A stretch of DNA of 64,000 nucleotides, taken from assembly GCA_037442505.1 (NCBI GenBank), contig JBBIPZ010000006.1, positions 40,007 to 104,006 of the forward strand, in the 5' to 3' direction. The DNA comes from JBBIPZ01 sp037442505 [NCBI: Deltaproteobacteria bacterium] (lineage in GTDB: Bacteria > CALINM01). Shown here piece after piece: positions 17,190-25,968 of this stretch (positions within the stretch are counted from its first letter, which is position 1; every line of letters starts with the position of its first letter). The notes beneath the pieces were generated by a model that saw only the letters and a list, made by a program, of their open reading frames with translations, had not been told where the DNA came from and did no database searches. The position numbers and the translations under genes were made by a program.

Positions 17190-19205
17190 ATGAAGAAATG
17201 TCTTGTTGCTGATAACAACATGTTTTATCTGGAGTTTTTTAAAGATGTGTTTACAAGTTATGGCTATGAAGTAAAAGCAGTTAATGATGGTATTGCTGCT
17301 TTAGAGGCTGCAAGGATCGAAAAGTTTGACTTATTCTTACTTGATTATGTAATGCCAAAAGTTGATGGTATTAGACTTGCAAAATATCTGAGAGAATTTA
17401 ATTCTTATAAAGACACACCAATAATCCTAATAACCGCTGCAGCACTTGAGAGTGTTACTATAAGCGAAAACGAACATCTTATTGATGTCTTTATCGCTAA
17501 ATCACCTTTCGATAAGATGAAGCAGATTTTTAGCGAAATAATACCCAATATAGACAGTTTCAAGAAAGATCGTAATAAGACTGTTTTCGGACTTGAAAAT
17601 ATTTATCCCAGGCAGATTGTTAAAGAGTTGCTTGTAATTGAACTTAACTATTCTATGATATTCCAGAACCTGATTGAAGGCATATTAGAGTTAGACGATA
17701 ATGGTGTAGCTGTATTTGCAAACAACTCCTTCTGCAAAATTATGTCGAAAAGGGAGCATGAAATAGTTGGACTTCCCATAGAAATTATATTAGATTTTAA
17801 AACTAATCCAGATTTAAAAGATGCCTTCGAAAGTTTAAAAAATCATACATCTACACATAGAGAAAATGTAGTTGTTAATATTGGCGATAAAACAGTACAT
17901 TTTTCTTTTTACAATATTATTGTTAAAGAAAATCGGAAGCAAGGTTATTTTGTTGTTCTGCAGGATATAACAAATATACGTAATAAAGTGTTACAGATCA
18001 GTGCACTGTTTAATATTACTCAAGCCTTTTTGATGAATTTAGAATATAAAAACGTTCTTCAATACGTTATATTTGAATTAAGACGTCTCATAGGCGCAAC
18101 TAATGTGTCGCTTTTATTTGCTTGTAATGGAATTTTTAAGGGCGAGAAGTTGATGGCTTTTGATAGAAAATTAAAAGAAACTGAAAAGAAAAAAATTGAA
18201 TTCTGGATAAACAAAATAGAGGAATGGAAAAAAAGTGGTTTAGTAAACATTAAAAGTTTTTCTAAATTGAATAAAATAAAATTTGACAACCATCCTATAT
18301 TAATGTTGCCTCTTGCCTTCAAGGAAACTTTTTTGGGCACTTTAATTGGCTTTAGAAACACCAATGATGATTTCGAAGATGAAGAAGTTAAGTTTTTTGA
18401 AGCTGTAGGCAATCAACTATCAGTATATATGGCTAATGAGGAGCTTCTTGCATCAGCAAATAAAAAAAGCCTATTTTTAGAGAATGAAGTTGACAGATCA
18501 ACTTCAACTGAGGATGCAATATTCAAAATATCAATTTCTAGATGGCAAGAAAAAAACAAAAAAAATCTTATAAAGGATATTGTTGAGAGATTAAATACTT
18601 CCTTATCTACGATTAATAGTTGTATAGAAGTACTCGACAAATATGGTGTTTTTGAACATAATGATCTAAGAAAGGTGTGCAACAATATATCATGCTCTTA
18701 CGACAATTTAGTTAATTTAAAAGAGGACCTTTCAGTATTAAATAAAATAGGAATTCAGGAAGAATCAGAATTTCATGTATTTAGTATAGAAATGCTATTA
18801 AAGAGGGTTGCAAATGATATTACATTTGCTGACATTGATTTTCCAGCTACCTATCCTAACATTCAGCGTATCGGAGATTTTGAAAAAATATCATATTTCT
18901 TTAAACAGTTGTTGCTGGAATTGATAAAAAAGGGGGCAAAGTCTATAAAGATATATTTTGTAGAAGATTCTCAAGCAAATTGTTTAAGTATAAGTTTTTC
19001 TTTACCAATAGACGTCTCTGTTCAAGGATTATTAAACGAAGACTGGCAAGATATAGTTGAAAATCTATACTATGTTTACTGGGAGCTGAAATCATCATTA
19101 GAAATTTTAAATACTAAAGTTACTTGCTCTTTAGTAGAAGAAAGATATAAAATAGATATAATATTTCCAAACTCAAGAGAAGGAGAGCGAAATGAAAAAA
19201 TCTGA
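17190..19205 (+). CDS. REC-PAS-GAF signalling protein with degenerate histidine-kinase tail
   Basis: 671 residues. Receiver domain 1-120 with Asp52 (LLDYVMP); a PAS domain around 150-260 (FQNLIEGILELDDNG and ANNSFCKIM); a GAF domain around 270-430; then a region shaped like a histidine-kinase dimerisation and ATPase module, 440-660. In that region the H-box position reads DIVERLNTSLSTI, with no His. The N-box position reads LLLELIKKGAKS, with no Asn, and no DxGxG glycine boxes follow. I infer a pseudokinase or scaffold that could tune the diguanylate cyclase encoded just upstream. The last 14 bases overlap the HU gene. Confidence 0.75.
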   Translation: MKKCLVADNNMFYLEFFKDVFTSYGYEVKAVNDGIAALEAARIEKFDLFLLDYVMPKVDGIRLAKYLREFNSYKDTPIILITAAALESVTISENEHLIDVFIAKSPFDKMKQIFSEIIPNIDSFKKDRNKTVFGLENIYPRQIVKELLVIELNYSMIFQNLIEGILELDDNGVAVFANNSFCKIMSKREHEIVGLPIEIILDFKTNPDLKDAFESLKNHTSTHRENVVVNIGDKTVHFSFYNIIVKENRKQGYFVVLQDITNIRNKVLQISALFNITQAFLMNLEYKNVLQYVIFELRRLIGATNVSLLFACNGIFKGEKLMAFDRKLKETEKKKIEFWINKIEEWKKSGLVNIKSFSKLNKIKFDNHPILMLPLAFKETFLGTLIGFRNTNDDFEDEEVKFFEAVGNQLSVYMANEELLASANKKSLFLENEVDRSTSTEDAIFKISISRWQEKNKKNLIKDIVERLNTSLSTINSCIEVLDKYGVFEHNDLRKVCNNISCSYDNLVNLKEDLSVLNKIGIQEESEFHVFSIEMLLKRVANDITFADIDFPATYPNIQRIGDFEKISYFFKQLLLELIKKGAKSIKIYFVEDSQANCLSISFSLPIDVSVQGLLNEDWQDIVENLYYVYWELKSSLEILNTKVTCSLVEERYKIDIIFPNSREGERNEKI

Positions 19206-19467
19206 TATTGTAAACGAACTTTCGAAATCGGTAAACATTTCACAAAAAAAATCAGCTGAAGTTGTTGATTTTATTTTTGAGAAGATGAGAGGCTCAATCC
19301 TTAAGGGCGAAAGGATTGAAGTTAGAGGTTTTGGTACTTTTTTTGTTAAAAGTTACAAGCCAAGAAAGGGCAGAAATCCTAAAACTGGCATTTTAGTTGA
19401 TGTTCCTCCCAAAAGACTCCCATTTTTCAAGATGGGTAAAGAACTGAAAAAAGCACTCATAAAATAA
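19192..19467 (+). CDS. HU/IHF family DNA-binding protein
   Basis: A 91-residue histone-like protein with the family signature GFGTFFVKSYKPRKGRNPKTG in its central beta-arm. The N-terminal KKSDIVNELSKS helix is IHF/HU-like. AGAAGGAGAG a few bases before the ATG makes an excellent ribosome site inside the end of the preceding gene. It bends or compacts DNA as a dimer. Whether it behaves as HU (homodimer) or as an IHF subunit cannot be told from one gene. Its place at the end of a signalling operon is unusual but may simply reflect compact packing. Confidence 0.92.
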   Translation: MKKSDIVNELSKSVNISQKKSAEVVDFIFEKMRGSILKGERIEVRGFGTFFVKSYKPRKGRNPKTGILVDVPPKRLPFFKMGKELKKALIK

Positions 19468-19494
19468 CATAAACTGTTCAAGAAATGAGGTTTT

Positions 19495-19710
19495 ATGACA
19501 AAAAATAAAAAGCTTGTTATAAATTTTAACAGGTGTAAAGGATGTCAACTTTGCGTCAGTTTTTGTAATAAAAAGGCTTTAGCCTTGGGAAAGAAAATAA
19601 ACAAGTTAGGCTATCGTTGTATAGTTCTGGAAAATGAAGATGCATGTGTATCTTGTGGTTTGTGTGCCGAGATATGTCCTGATGCAGTTATAGAAGTCTG
19701 GAGGATTTAA
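19495..19710 (+). CDS. korD: 2-oxoglutarate:ferredoxin oxidoreductase delta subunit (ferredoxin-like)
   Basis: 71 residues with two 4Fe-4S motifs, CKGCQLCVSFC near residue 14 and CVSCGLCAEICP near 51. It is the first gene of a four-gene oxidoreductase cluster, and its stop overlaps the korA start (TAATG). In the family this subunit passes electrons between the TPP/Fe-S core and external ferredoxin. GAGG precedes the ATG by about five bases. The order D-A-B-C is that of the oor genes of Epsilonproteobacteria. Confidence 0.9.
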   Translation: MTKNKKLVINFNRCKGCQLCVSFCNKKALALGKKINKLGYRCIVLENEDACVSCGLCAEICPDAVIEVWRI

Positions 19711-20759
19711 TGGAGAAGCTTTTTTTAAGAGGAAGTGAAGCACTCGCTTTAGGTGCTATAGATGCTGGATTAAAATTTTATGCTGGGTATCCTATTACAC
19801 CGCAAAATGATATCCCGGAATTTTTGTCCAGAGAATTACCAAAAGTTGGTGGCAAGTTCATTCAGGCTGAAAGTGAAGTTGCATCTATCAATATGTTATT
19901 GGGTGCAAGTGCCTGTGGCATAAGGGTTATGACCTCTTCTTCAAGTCCCGGTATTTCACTAATGCAGGAAGGCATATCTTATTTAGCTGGTTCAGAACTA
20001 CCAGCTGTAATTGTGAACGTAACACGGTGGGGACCAGGACTTGGTGGTATTGGAGCTTCTCAAGGGGATTATTATCAGGCTACTAAAGGTGGAGGACATG
20101 GAGATTACTTTACACCCGTGTTTTCGCCTTTTTCTGTTCAAGAAATGTATGATTTGATTATTAAGGCCTTCGATGTTGCAGATAGATATAGAACGCCAGT
20201 GATATTTTTGTCAGATGTTATGGTTAGTTTGATGAAGGAGCCTGTTGAAAGAAAATTTGCTAGTGGAGTTAACCTTCCAGAAAAGCTATGGGCTTTTGGT
20301 GAACAAAAGGGTGAAAAACAAAAAATAATTAAGTCTTTGTATCTAAAAGGTCACGATCTCGAACATCATAACTGGAAACTTTATAAACGTTTTCAAGAAA
20401 TCAAAGAAAAAGAAATTTTGGTTGATAAATATATGTGTGATGATGCGGATACAATTATCGTTGCCTTTGGTATGGTTGCAAGAATTGCAAGAACAACTGT
20501 TGATATAGCGAGAGAATCTGGCATTAAATTAGGTTTATTTAGACCTGTAACATTGGTACCTTATCCAGAGGACGATCTCGAAAAACTTGCTGAAAAATGC
20601 AACAAGTATCTTGTTGCAGAGATGAATACGGGACAGATGCTTTATGATGTTAAAAGGATATTAGGTAAATCTGTTAACATTGGATTTTATGGCAAACCAA
20701 GTAGTTATGCACCAACGCCAGAAGAGCTTTTAAATAAAGTTAAGGAGCTTTATTTATGA
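19710..20759 (+). CDS. korA: 2-oxoglutarate:ferredoxin oxidoreductase alpha subunit
   Basis: 349 residues. The N-terminal pyruvate-ferredoxin-oxidoreductase domain I contains GYPITPQNDIPEF near residue 30, QAESEVASINMLLGAS near 53 and TSSSSPGISLMQEG near 76. The C-terminal domain II holds LFRPVTLVPYPE. With korB it forms the thiamine-diphosphate enzyme that interconverts 2-oxoglutarate and succinyl-CoA plus CO2 with ferredoxin. This is oxidative in the TCA cycle and carboxylating in the reductive cycle. Substrate assignment rests on the four-subunit oor-like organisation; a branched-chain keto-acid enzyme cannot be fully excluded. Confidence 0.9.
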   Translation: MEKLFLRGSEALALGAIDAGLKFYAGYPITPQNDIPEFLSRELPKVGGKFIQAESEVASINMLLGASACGIRVMTSSSSPGISLMQEGISYLAGSELPAVIVNVTRWGPGLGGIGASQGDYYQATKGGGHGDYFTPVFSPFSVQEMYDLIIKAFDVADRYRTPVIFLSDVMVSLMKEPVERKFASGVNLPEKLWAFGEQKGEKQKIIKSLYLKGHDLEHHNWKLYKRFQEIKEKEILVDKYMCDDADTIIVAFGMVARIARTTVDIARESGIKLGLFRPVTLVPYPEDDLEKLAEKCNKYLVAEMNTGQMLYDVKRILGKSVNIGFYGKPSSYAPTPEELLNKVKELYL

Positions 20760-21508
20760 AAATGATTTATAAAAAGCCAGATGTGTTAAAAGATGTTGCC
20801 TTTCACTTTTGCCCGGGTTGTAATCACGGAAATGCGCATAAGTTAGTTGCAGAAACAATCTCAGAATTAGGCATTCAAGATAATTGCATAGCTGTTATTG
20901 GTGTGGGATGTGGAGTTTTTTTATACGATTACATTGATGTAGATTCACTGGAGGCTCCGCATGGCAGAGGTCTTGCCGTTGCTACGGGAGTTAAAAGAGC
21001 GCGTCCTGAAAGGATTGTTTTTACATATCAGGGTGACGGAGATCTGGCTGCGATAGGTATGGCAGAAACGGTTCATGCTGCTAACAGAGGAGAAAACTTG
21101 ACTGTTATTTTTATAAATAACACTATTTATGGTATGACAGGTGGTCAGATGGCCCCAACTACGCTTTTAGGACAAATCGCAACGACTGCACCTTATGGAA
21201 GAGAGTTCCAGCGTGATGGTTATCCAATAAGGATGGCAGAAATGCTTGCCACTTTAGAAGGGGTTGCTTACTCAACTCGTGTAGCTTTTACAACACCAAA
21301 ACAGATAATTGATGCAAAAAAGGCAATAAAAAAGGCATTTGAGATGCAAATCAATAATATGGGGTTTAGTTTTGTAGAAGTGTTGTCTGCATGTCCTACC
21401 AACTGGAATATGCAACCGCTCGAAGCATTGAAAAGGGTAGCAGAAGAAATGATACCATTTTTTCCCTTGGGGACATTTAAAGAAAGGAGTATTTCTGATG
21501 TCCTTTAA
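20756..21508 (+). CDS. korB: 2-oxoglutarate:ferredoxin oxidoreductase beta subunit (TPP-binding)
   Basis: 250 residues of the TPP-binding subunit. FCPGCNHGNAHK near residue 18 and GVGCGVFLYDY near 49 belong to the cofactor and Fe-S region. TYQGDGDLAAIG, with its downstream Asn (INNTIYGMTGGQ), forms the Mg-TPP motif. It overlaps korA by four bases and korC by eleven. The LEAPHGRGLAVATG segment is typical of this branch. Confidence 0.93.
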   Translation: MKMIYKKPDVLKDVAFHFCPGCNHGNAHKLVAETISELGIQDNCIAVIGVGCGVFLYDYIDVDSLEAPHGRGLAVATGVKRARPERIVFTYQGDGDLAAIGMAETVHAANRGENLTVIFINNTIYGMTGGQMAPTTLLGQIATTAPYGREFQRDGYPIRMAEMLATLEGVAYSTRVAFTTPKQIIDAKKAIKKAFEMQINNMGFSFVEVLSACPTNWNMQPLEALKRVAEEMIPFFPLGTFKERSISDVL

Positions 21509-22076
21509 AAATTCACATTTTTATAAAGATTTTGTTTTTGCTGGCTTTGGTGGACAAGGGATTTTGATCTCAGGAACATTGTTGTGTTATGCCGCTTTAA
21601 AAGAAGGAAAAGAAGTTACATTTTTCCCCTCTTATGGCGTAGAAATGAGAGGAGGGGCGGCAAATTGTTATGTCGTTATATCAGATAAAAAAATTGGGTC
21701 TCCAATTCCTTCTACGCCTGAGTATGCTATTATTATGAGTTCTCCAGCTCTTGATAGATTTCAGAACGTTGTCAAGAAAGGGGGAGTGTTATTCATTAAT
21801 GATGACATTGTTCAAAAGGAAGATGTGGTTCGTGATGATGTGAATAAATTGTTTATTAGCGCTAATAAAATTTCTAATGATGTCGTCGGTAATGATAAGC
21901 TTGCCAATATGGTGATACTTGGTTATGTTGCTGCTATGGCTGATGTTGTTCAAGTTCAAAGCCTTATTGCATCTATCAAAGACGTGGTTAGTGAGAAACA
22001 TAAAAGATTTATACCTCTAAACGAAAAGGCTATTATTGCAGGCGCAGAACATTATAACTCAAGCAAAGGTGACTAA
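21498..22076 (+). CDS. korC: 2-oxoglutarate:ferredoxin oxidoreductase gamma subunit
   Basis: 192 residues of the gamma domain. FAGFGGQGILISG near residue 13 and PSYGVEMRGGAANC near 48 are the standard signatures. It completes the enzyme encoded by the three preceding genes. An AAGGAG-type site lies just before the ATG, within korB. The stop is two bases before the next ATG, which links the regulator gene to the operon. Confidence 0.93.
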   Translation: MSFKNSHFYKDFVFAGFGGQGILISGTLLCYAALKEGKEVTFFPSYGVEMRGGAANCYVVISDKKIGSPIPSTPEYAIIMSSPALDRFQNVVKKGGVLFINDDIVQKEDVVRDDVNKLFISANKISNDVVGNDKLANMVILGYVAAMADVVQVQSLIASIKDVVSEKHKRFIPLNEKAIIAGAEHYNSSKGD

Positions 22077-22078
22077 TT

Positions 22079-22663
22079 ATGAAGAAAGAAAAAATAGTCA
22101 AAGTTGGTCAAAAGATTAAAGAAATTAGAGAAAAACTCTCACTATCACTAAAAGATCTATCTGACAAGACAGGTTATTCTGAGTCTATCTTGTCCCAGAT
22201 TGAAAATCATCTTATTTCGCCTCCACTTGGGGCTTTACTAACCATATCAAATGCTTTGGGTTTGAGCGTTGGTAAGCTTCTGGGAGAAAAAACAGAAGCA
22301 CCATTTGTGATCGTAAGGGAAGGCGGAGAACAACCGATATCAAGGGTCGCCTCAAAAGAGGGCGTTAATTATGGCTATACTTATATGTCGCTTGGATTAG
22401 GAAAAAAAGAAAGACATTTTGAACCGTTCCTTATAACATTAGAACCTACACCTATAAAGCCAGCAGGTCTTTCTGTTCACAAAGGTGAAGAATTTATTTA
22501 TGTTCTAAAAGGAAAAATGGAGGTCCAGCTAAAGGATTTTAAAGAAATACTTAACGAAGGAGATTCAATTTATTACGATTCTAACATTCCTCACAGAGTT
22601 TCTTGTGTAGGTGATACTGCAACCAAAATACTGGCTATCATCTGGGGAGCGGGTGAAAAATAA
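22079..22663 (+). CDS. XRE-type transcriptional regulator with C-terminal cupin domain
   Basis: 194 residues. The N-terminal helix-turn-helix (about 7-65) reads LSLKDLSDKTGYSESILSQIE. The C-terminal cupin_2 domain (about 110-190) carries HKGEEFIYVLKG and PHRVSCVG, which retain several small-molecule/metal-site residues. Such regulators sense metabolites in amino-acid, polyamine or keto-acid metabolism. Its place directly behind korDABC suggests control of that enzyme or of the adjacent peptidase, but no operator can be assigned. Confidence 0.88.
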   Translation: MKKEKIVKVGQKIKEIREKLSLSLKDLSDKTGYSESILSQIENHLISPPLGALLTISNALGLSVGKLLGEKTEAPFVIVREGGEQPISRVASKEGVNYGYTYMSLGLGKKERHFEPFLITLEPTPIKPAGLSVHKGEEFIYVLKGKMEVQLKDFKEILNEGDSIYYDSNIPHRVSCVGDTATKILAIIWGAGEK

Positions 22664-23837
22664 TTATAAAGAAATTTATGATAGAATAGCTAAACTACAA
22701 TGCGCACTTCAAAAACATTCTATAGACGCTGCAATAATTGCTCAAAAAATCGATTTGTTTTATTTTACTGGAACCCTACAACAGGGTTTGCTTTTTGTCT
22801 CCAATGAAGGCGAGCCTTTACTCTTTGTAAAAAGAGATTTTGATAGGGCAAAGATTGAATCCCCTTTAAAGTATATTTACAATTTAAAGAGTATGAACAA
22901 TTTGCCACAGTTTCTAAATGAGCATAATTATAAAACACAAACAATTGCCTTTGAGCTTGATGTAATTCCATATAACCTTTATAGACGTTATTCAGCAATT
23001 TTTCCAAATGCTCACTTTGTTGATTTATCAACAGAAATACGTAAAATCAGAATGATTAAAAGTAAAACTGAAATAGAAAAGATTAAAAAATCTGGTGAGC
23101 TTATTGAGGAGTCTTTTTTAGAGCTTAAGAAGAATATTAGAATTGGTATGAAAGAAATTGATATTGCTTGCGAATTAGAGTATTTAGCAAGAAAAAAAGG
23201 ACACATGGGCTTGGTTAGAATGCGAGCTTTCAATCAGGAAATGTTCTTTGGTCATATCTTATCTGGCACATCAGGCTTACTTACTTCTTATGTCGAATCA
23301 CCAACAGCTGGAGAAGGGCAGGGGGCTTTTTTTTCACAGGGTGCCGGGGACAGAGTTGTCAAAGAAAACGAGCCTTTAAGTATCGATTTTGTTTTTTGTT
23401 ATGAAGGTTATCTCGTCGATATGACAAGAATATTTTATGCAGGAGAGCCATCTAAAGAATACAGAAATATTTACAATGTCGCAAAAGAAATACATCAAAC
23501 GATTGTTGAAAACGCTCTACCCGGCATAACTTGCAACGAAATTTATTTAAAAACACTTAATATTGTTTCCAAACATAAATTAGAAGATATTTTTATGGGA
23601 CCGAAAGGTAAGCAGGCACCATATATCGGCCATGGCGTTGGACTTGAATTAGATGAATTACCGGTTCTTGCAAAAAATATTGATGACAAGATTGAAGAAA
23701 ACACTGTTTTCGCTTTAGAACCAAAATTTTTTATACCTGAAGTTGGCATTGCTGGTATTGAAAATACATATTTAATGACAGATAAAGGCGTTTTACTCTT
23801 GACAAAATATTCTGATGATATTCAAATAATAATATGA
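22653..23837 (+). CDS. M24 family metallopeptidase (Xaa-Pro aminopeptidase-like)
   Basis: 394 residues. The N-terminal creatinase-like domain covers about 1-135 and the M24 pita-bread domain about 145-390. The five metal ligands are visible: Asp in SIDFVFCYEG, Asp in VDMTRIF, His in IGHGVGLELDE, Glu in FALEPKF and Glu in GIENTYLM. This fits proline-specific aminopeptidases. I chose the GTG at 22653 because GGGGAG lies just before it and it overlaps the regulator gene by only 11 bases. The frame is open upstream without a good site. The actual dipeptide or proline-containing substrate is not evident. Confidence 0.87.
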   Translation: MKNNYKEIYDRIAKLQCALQKHSIDAAIIAQKIDLFYFTGTLQQGLLFVSNEGEPLLFVKRDFDRAKIESPLKYIYNLKSMNNLPQFLNEHNYKTQTIAFELDVIPYNLYRRYSAIFPNAHFVDLSTEIRKIRMIKSKTEIEKIKKSGELIEESFLELKKNIRIGMKEIDIACELEYLARKKGHMGLVRMRAFNQEMFFGHILSGTSGLLTSYVESPTAGEGQGAFFSQGAGDRVVKENEPLSIDFVFCYEGYLVDMTRIFYAGEPSKEYRNIYNVAKEIHQTIVENALPGITCNEIYLKTLNIVSKHKLEDIFMGPKGKQAPYIGHGVGLELDELPVLAKNIDDKIEENTVFALEPKFFIPEVGIAGIENTYLMTDKGVLLLTKYSDDIQIII

Positions 23838-24427
23838 AGATTTTTAAATCTTTTTTTTTCGCAACCTTTTTCTTTCTTTTAACGTTGTCACTTTGTTTTG
23901 CAGATATTTATAGATACGAAGATGAAAATGGTGTCATACATTTTACCGATACCCCTTCTCACAAAGGATTCAAGCTGTATTTAAGGACTGGCTTTTTTAA
24001 CGTGAAAGATTATAAAGACTTCTTTAAAAAATATGATTCTATAATCTATAACTATTCAAATAGTTACGGAGTGGATTATCCTCTTGTAAAGGCGGTTATA
24101 AGAGCTGAATCCGGTTATAATCCTAAGGCAGTTTCACGCAAGGGGGCTATGGGTTTGATGCAGTTGATGCCAGAGACAGCTTCGCTTTTTGAATGCGAAA
24201 ATCCCTTTGACCCTGAAAGCAACATTCGCACAGGTATTAAATATCTTAAATACTTAATGAATTATTTCAACGGCAGGATTGAACTCGCATTAGCAGCTTA
24301 TAATGCTGGACCAAAAAATGTCATAAAGTATGGATACTCTATTCCACCATTTAACGAAACAAAAACTTATGTAAAAAAGGTTTTGGATTATTATAAAATG
24401 TATTCAAATTTAAGCAAGGCGGAATAA
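23834..24427 (+). CDS. Lytic transglycosylase (SLT) with DUF4124 N-terminal domain
   Basis: 197 residues, exported. The signal peptide spans residues 1-23 (ending SLCFA). A DUF4124 beta motif follows (IYRYEDENGVIHFTDTP), then a goose-type lysozyme-like SLT domain from about 75. The catalytic Glu92 sits in IRAESGYNPKAVS, followed by GAMGLMQLMPETA and AAYNAGP. It cleaves the glycan strand of peptidoglycan to 1,6-anhydro ends in the periplasm. It overlaps the peptidase gene by four bases. Confidence 0.93.
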   Translation: MKIFKSFFFATFFFLLTLSLCFADIYRYEDENGVIHFTDTPSHKGFKLYLRTGFFNVKDYKDFFKKYDSIIYNYSNSYGVDYPLVKAVIRAESGYNPKAVSRKGAMGLMQLMPETASLFECENPFDPESNIRTGIKYLKYLMNYFNGRIELALAAYNAGPKNVIKYGYSIPPFNETKTYVKKVLDYYKMYSNLSKAE

Positions 24428-24429
24428 AG

Positions 24430-25374
24430 GTGGAAAGAGACTATTTAAAAGAAGGTTTAAGTTTAATCAACAAAGCAAATTATGAGGAAGCAGAAAAAAT
24501 ATTAATCGAAGCTACTAATGCTTTCCCTGAAAATGAAAAACTGCTTAATTTGCTTGGATGGGTATTTTATCAGAGAGAAAAATATAAAGAACTTATTGAT
24601 GTATATAAAAAACTTGTCAAGCTTAATCCTCAACAGAGTTTTTCGATGTTTTACAATTTAGGCAGGGCATACTATATGATTAATGACTATCGCTCTGCCA
24701 TAGAAACCTTTACTAAAACACTGGAACTTGCCCCAAACCATAAAAATGCTCTCTTTTATATTAGTGCCTCTTATGAAAAATTAGGAGATATCAAAACATC
24801 GAAGAAATTTCTCACTAAGCTGATAAATCAAGGTAAATTAGATGAAGAGATAAAAGATATTTCAATTCAGGAAGGTTTAAAAGAGTACACATTACAAGAT
24901 TTTGTTGAATTTATAAAAACAAATAAAATTCATGAGAATGTTTTATTTAGTAAAGCGTCTTTATTTGGGACATGGAGTATTAACAACGACTTCCTGTGCA
25001 AATGGTCTGGCCGAAGTGAATTTGAAAATTTTATTGAACACATAGTTTTTAAAGATGAAGGAAGTGTTGTTTTGAAAGGCAATTCAATAGTAGTTTTATT
25101 ATCAGCTGATGATGAAATTATGGTTGCAGGTAATAGTCTCATAGGGGTAGATAATTATTTTGAATGTGGATTTAACAAGTCCAATATAATCAAAATTAAA
25201 GGACCCAGAAAGGTCATTATTCAACTAACTCCATGTTTTGTTGAAGATATAAAAGAAGCAGATGTTATTAAAAGAGAAAATGTTATGGCATTGATAGGTA
25301 ATTTAAAGATAAAAGCTAATAATGAAAAGTTTTTGTCAATTCAAAAAGGTTCTGGCATAGCAATATTAGTTTAA
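24430..25374 (+). CDS. TPR protein with C-terminal AIM24-like domain
   Basis: 314 residues. Residues 1-150 form about four tetratricopeptide repeats (ALEIFTK-like helices; YYMINDYRSAIETFTKTLEL is the clearest). The remaining 160 residues are beta-rich, with FKDEGSVVLKGNSIVVLL and GNSLIGVD, like the AIM24/TIGR00266 domain of bacterial cytosolic proteins. No signal peptide is present, so it is cytoplasmic. The start is GTG at 24430 with AAGGCGG upstream. Function is unknown; TPR units usually bind protein partners. Confidence 0.65.
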   Translation: MERDYLKEGLSLINKANYEEAEKILIEATNAFPENEKLLNLLGWVFYQREKYKELIDVYKKLVKLNPQQSFSMFYNLGRAYYMINDYRSAIETFTKTLELAPNHKNALFYISASYEKLGDIKTSKKFLTKLINQGKLDEEIKDISIQEGLKEYTLQDFVEFIKTNKIHENVLFSKASLFGTWSINNDFLCKWSGRSEFENFIEHIVFKDEGSVVLKGNSIVVLLSADDEIMVAGNSLIGVDNYFECGFNKSNIIKIKGPRKVIIQLTPCFVEDIKEADVIKRENVMALIGNLKIKANNEKFLSIQKGSGIAILV

Positions 25375-25376
25375 CA

Positions 25377-25934
25377 ATGCTTAATTTACCAAACATAATA
25401 ACCTTAGCTCGTATATTTTTTATCCCTTTTGTAATATACTTTTTGTATCATCCCACCAAAAACAAATGTTTATATGGTGCCCTTATTTTTTTATTTGCAG
25501 CTTTAACAGACTGGGTTGATGGTTATGTCGCAAGACAAAGAAAAGAAATTACCAACTTTGGCAAGTTTTTAGACCCTCTTGCAGACAAACTTCTTGTTAT
25601 GACAGCTTTAATTTTACTTTTACATCACAGGTGGGTTCCATTGTGGGCAGTTTTATTGATATTTATTAGAGAAATCACAATAATGGGATTGCGTGACATT
25701 GCAGCTCAGCAGGGAGCTGTTATAGCAGCATCTTTCTCTGGTAAGATAAAAACATTTCTTCAAATGATAGCAATATTTTTTCTACTATTACATTACCGAT
25801 ACCATATTGGAGAGCCTTATTACTTGACTCTCGATTTTCATTCACTTGGTTATGATATGTTAATTTTGGCTGTTGTGGCAACTGTCTGGTCTGGGATTGA
25901 TTACATCTGGAAACTTAGAAGATTCCTTAAGTAA
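25377..25934 (+). CDS. pgsA: CDP-diacylglycerol--glycerol-3-phosphate 3-phosphatidyltransferase
   Basis: 185 residues with five or six membrane segments. The CDP-alcohol phosphotransferase motif runs DWVDGYVARQRKEITNFGKF and continues LDPLADK, preserving D..DG..AR....G...D...D. MLNLPNIITLARIFFIP is the standard N-terminus of PgsA. It makes phosphatidylglycerol phosphate in the inner membrane. It ends the long plus-strand run and is followed by a perfect 12-bp hairpin shared with the convergent nucleosidase gene. Confidence 0.94.
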   Translation: MLNLPNIITLARIFFIPFVIYFLYHPTKNKCLYGALIFLFAALTDWVDGYVARQRKEITNFGKFLDPLADKLLVMTALILLLHHRWVPLWAVLLIFIREITIMGLRDIAAQQGAVIAASFSGKIKTFLQMIAIFFLLLHYRYHIGEPYYLTLDFHSLGYDMLILAVVATVWSGIDYIWKLRRFLK

Positions 25935-25936
25935 TG

Positions 25937-25968
25937 ATAGACATTTGCAAAGTCTCGCAAATGTCTAT
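25937..25968. terminator. Hairpin between convergent pgsA and nucleosidase genes
   Basis: A perfect 12-bp inverted repeat (ATAGACATTTGC at 25937-25948 and its complement at 25957-25968) has an eight-base loop. It spans the convergent intergenic gap and the stop codon of the minus-strand gene. No long T tract follows on either side, so it may be a weak bidirectional terminator. Confidence 0.6.
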
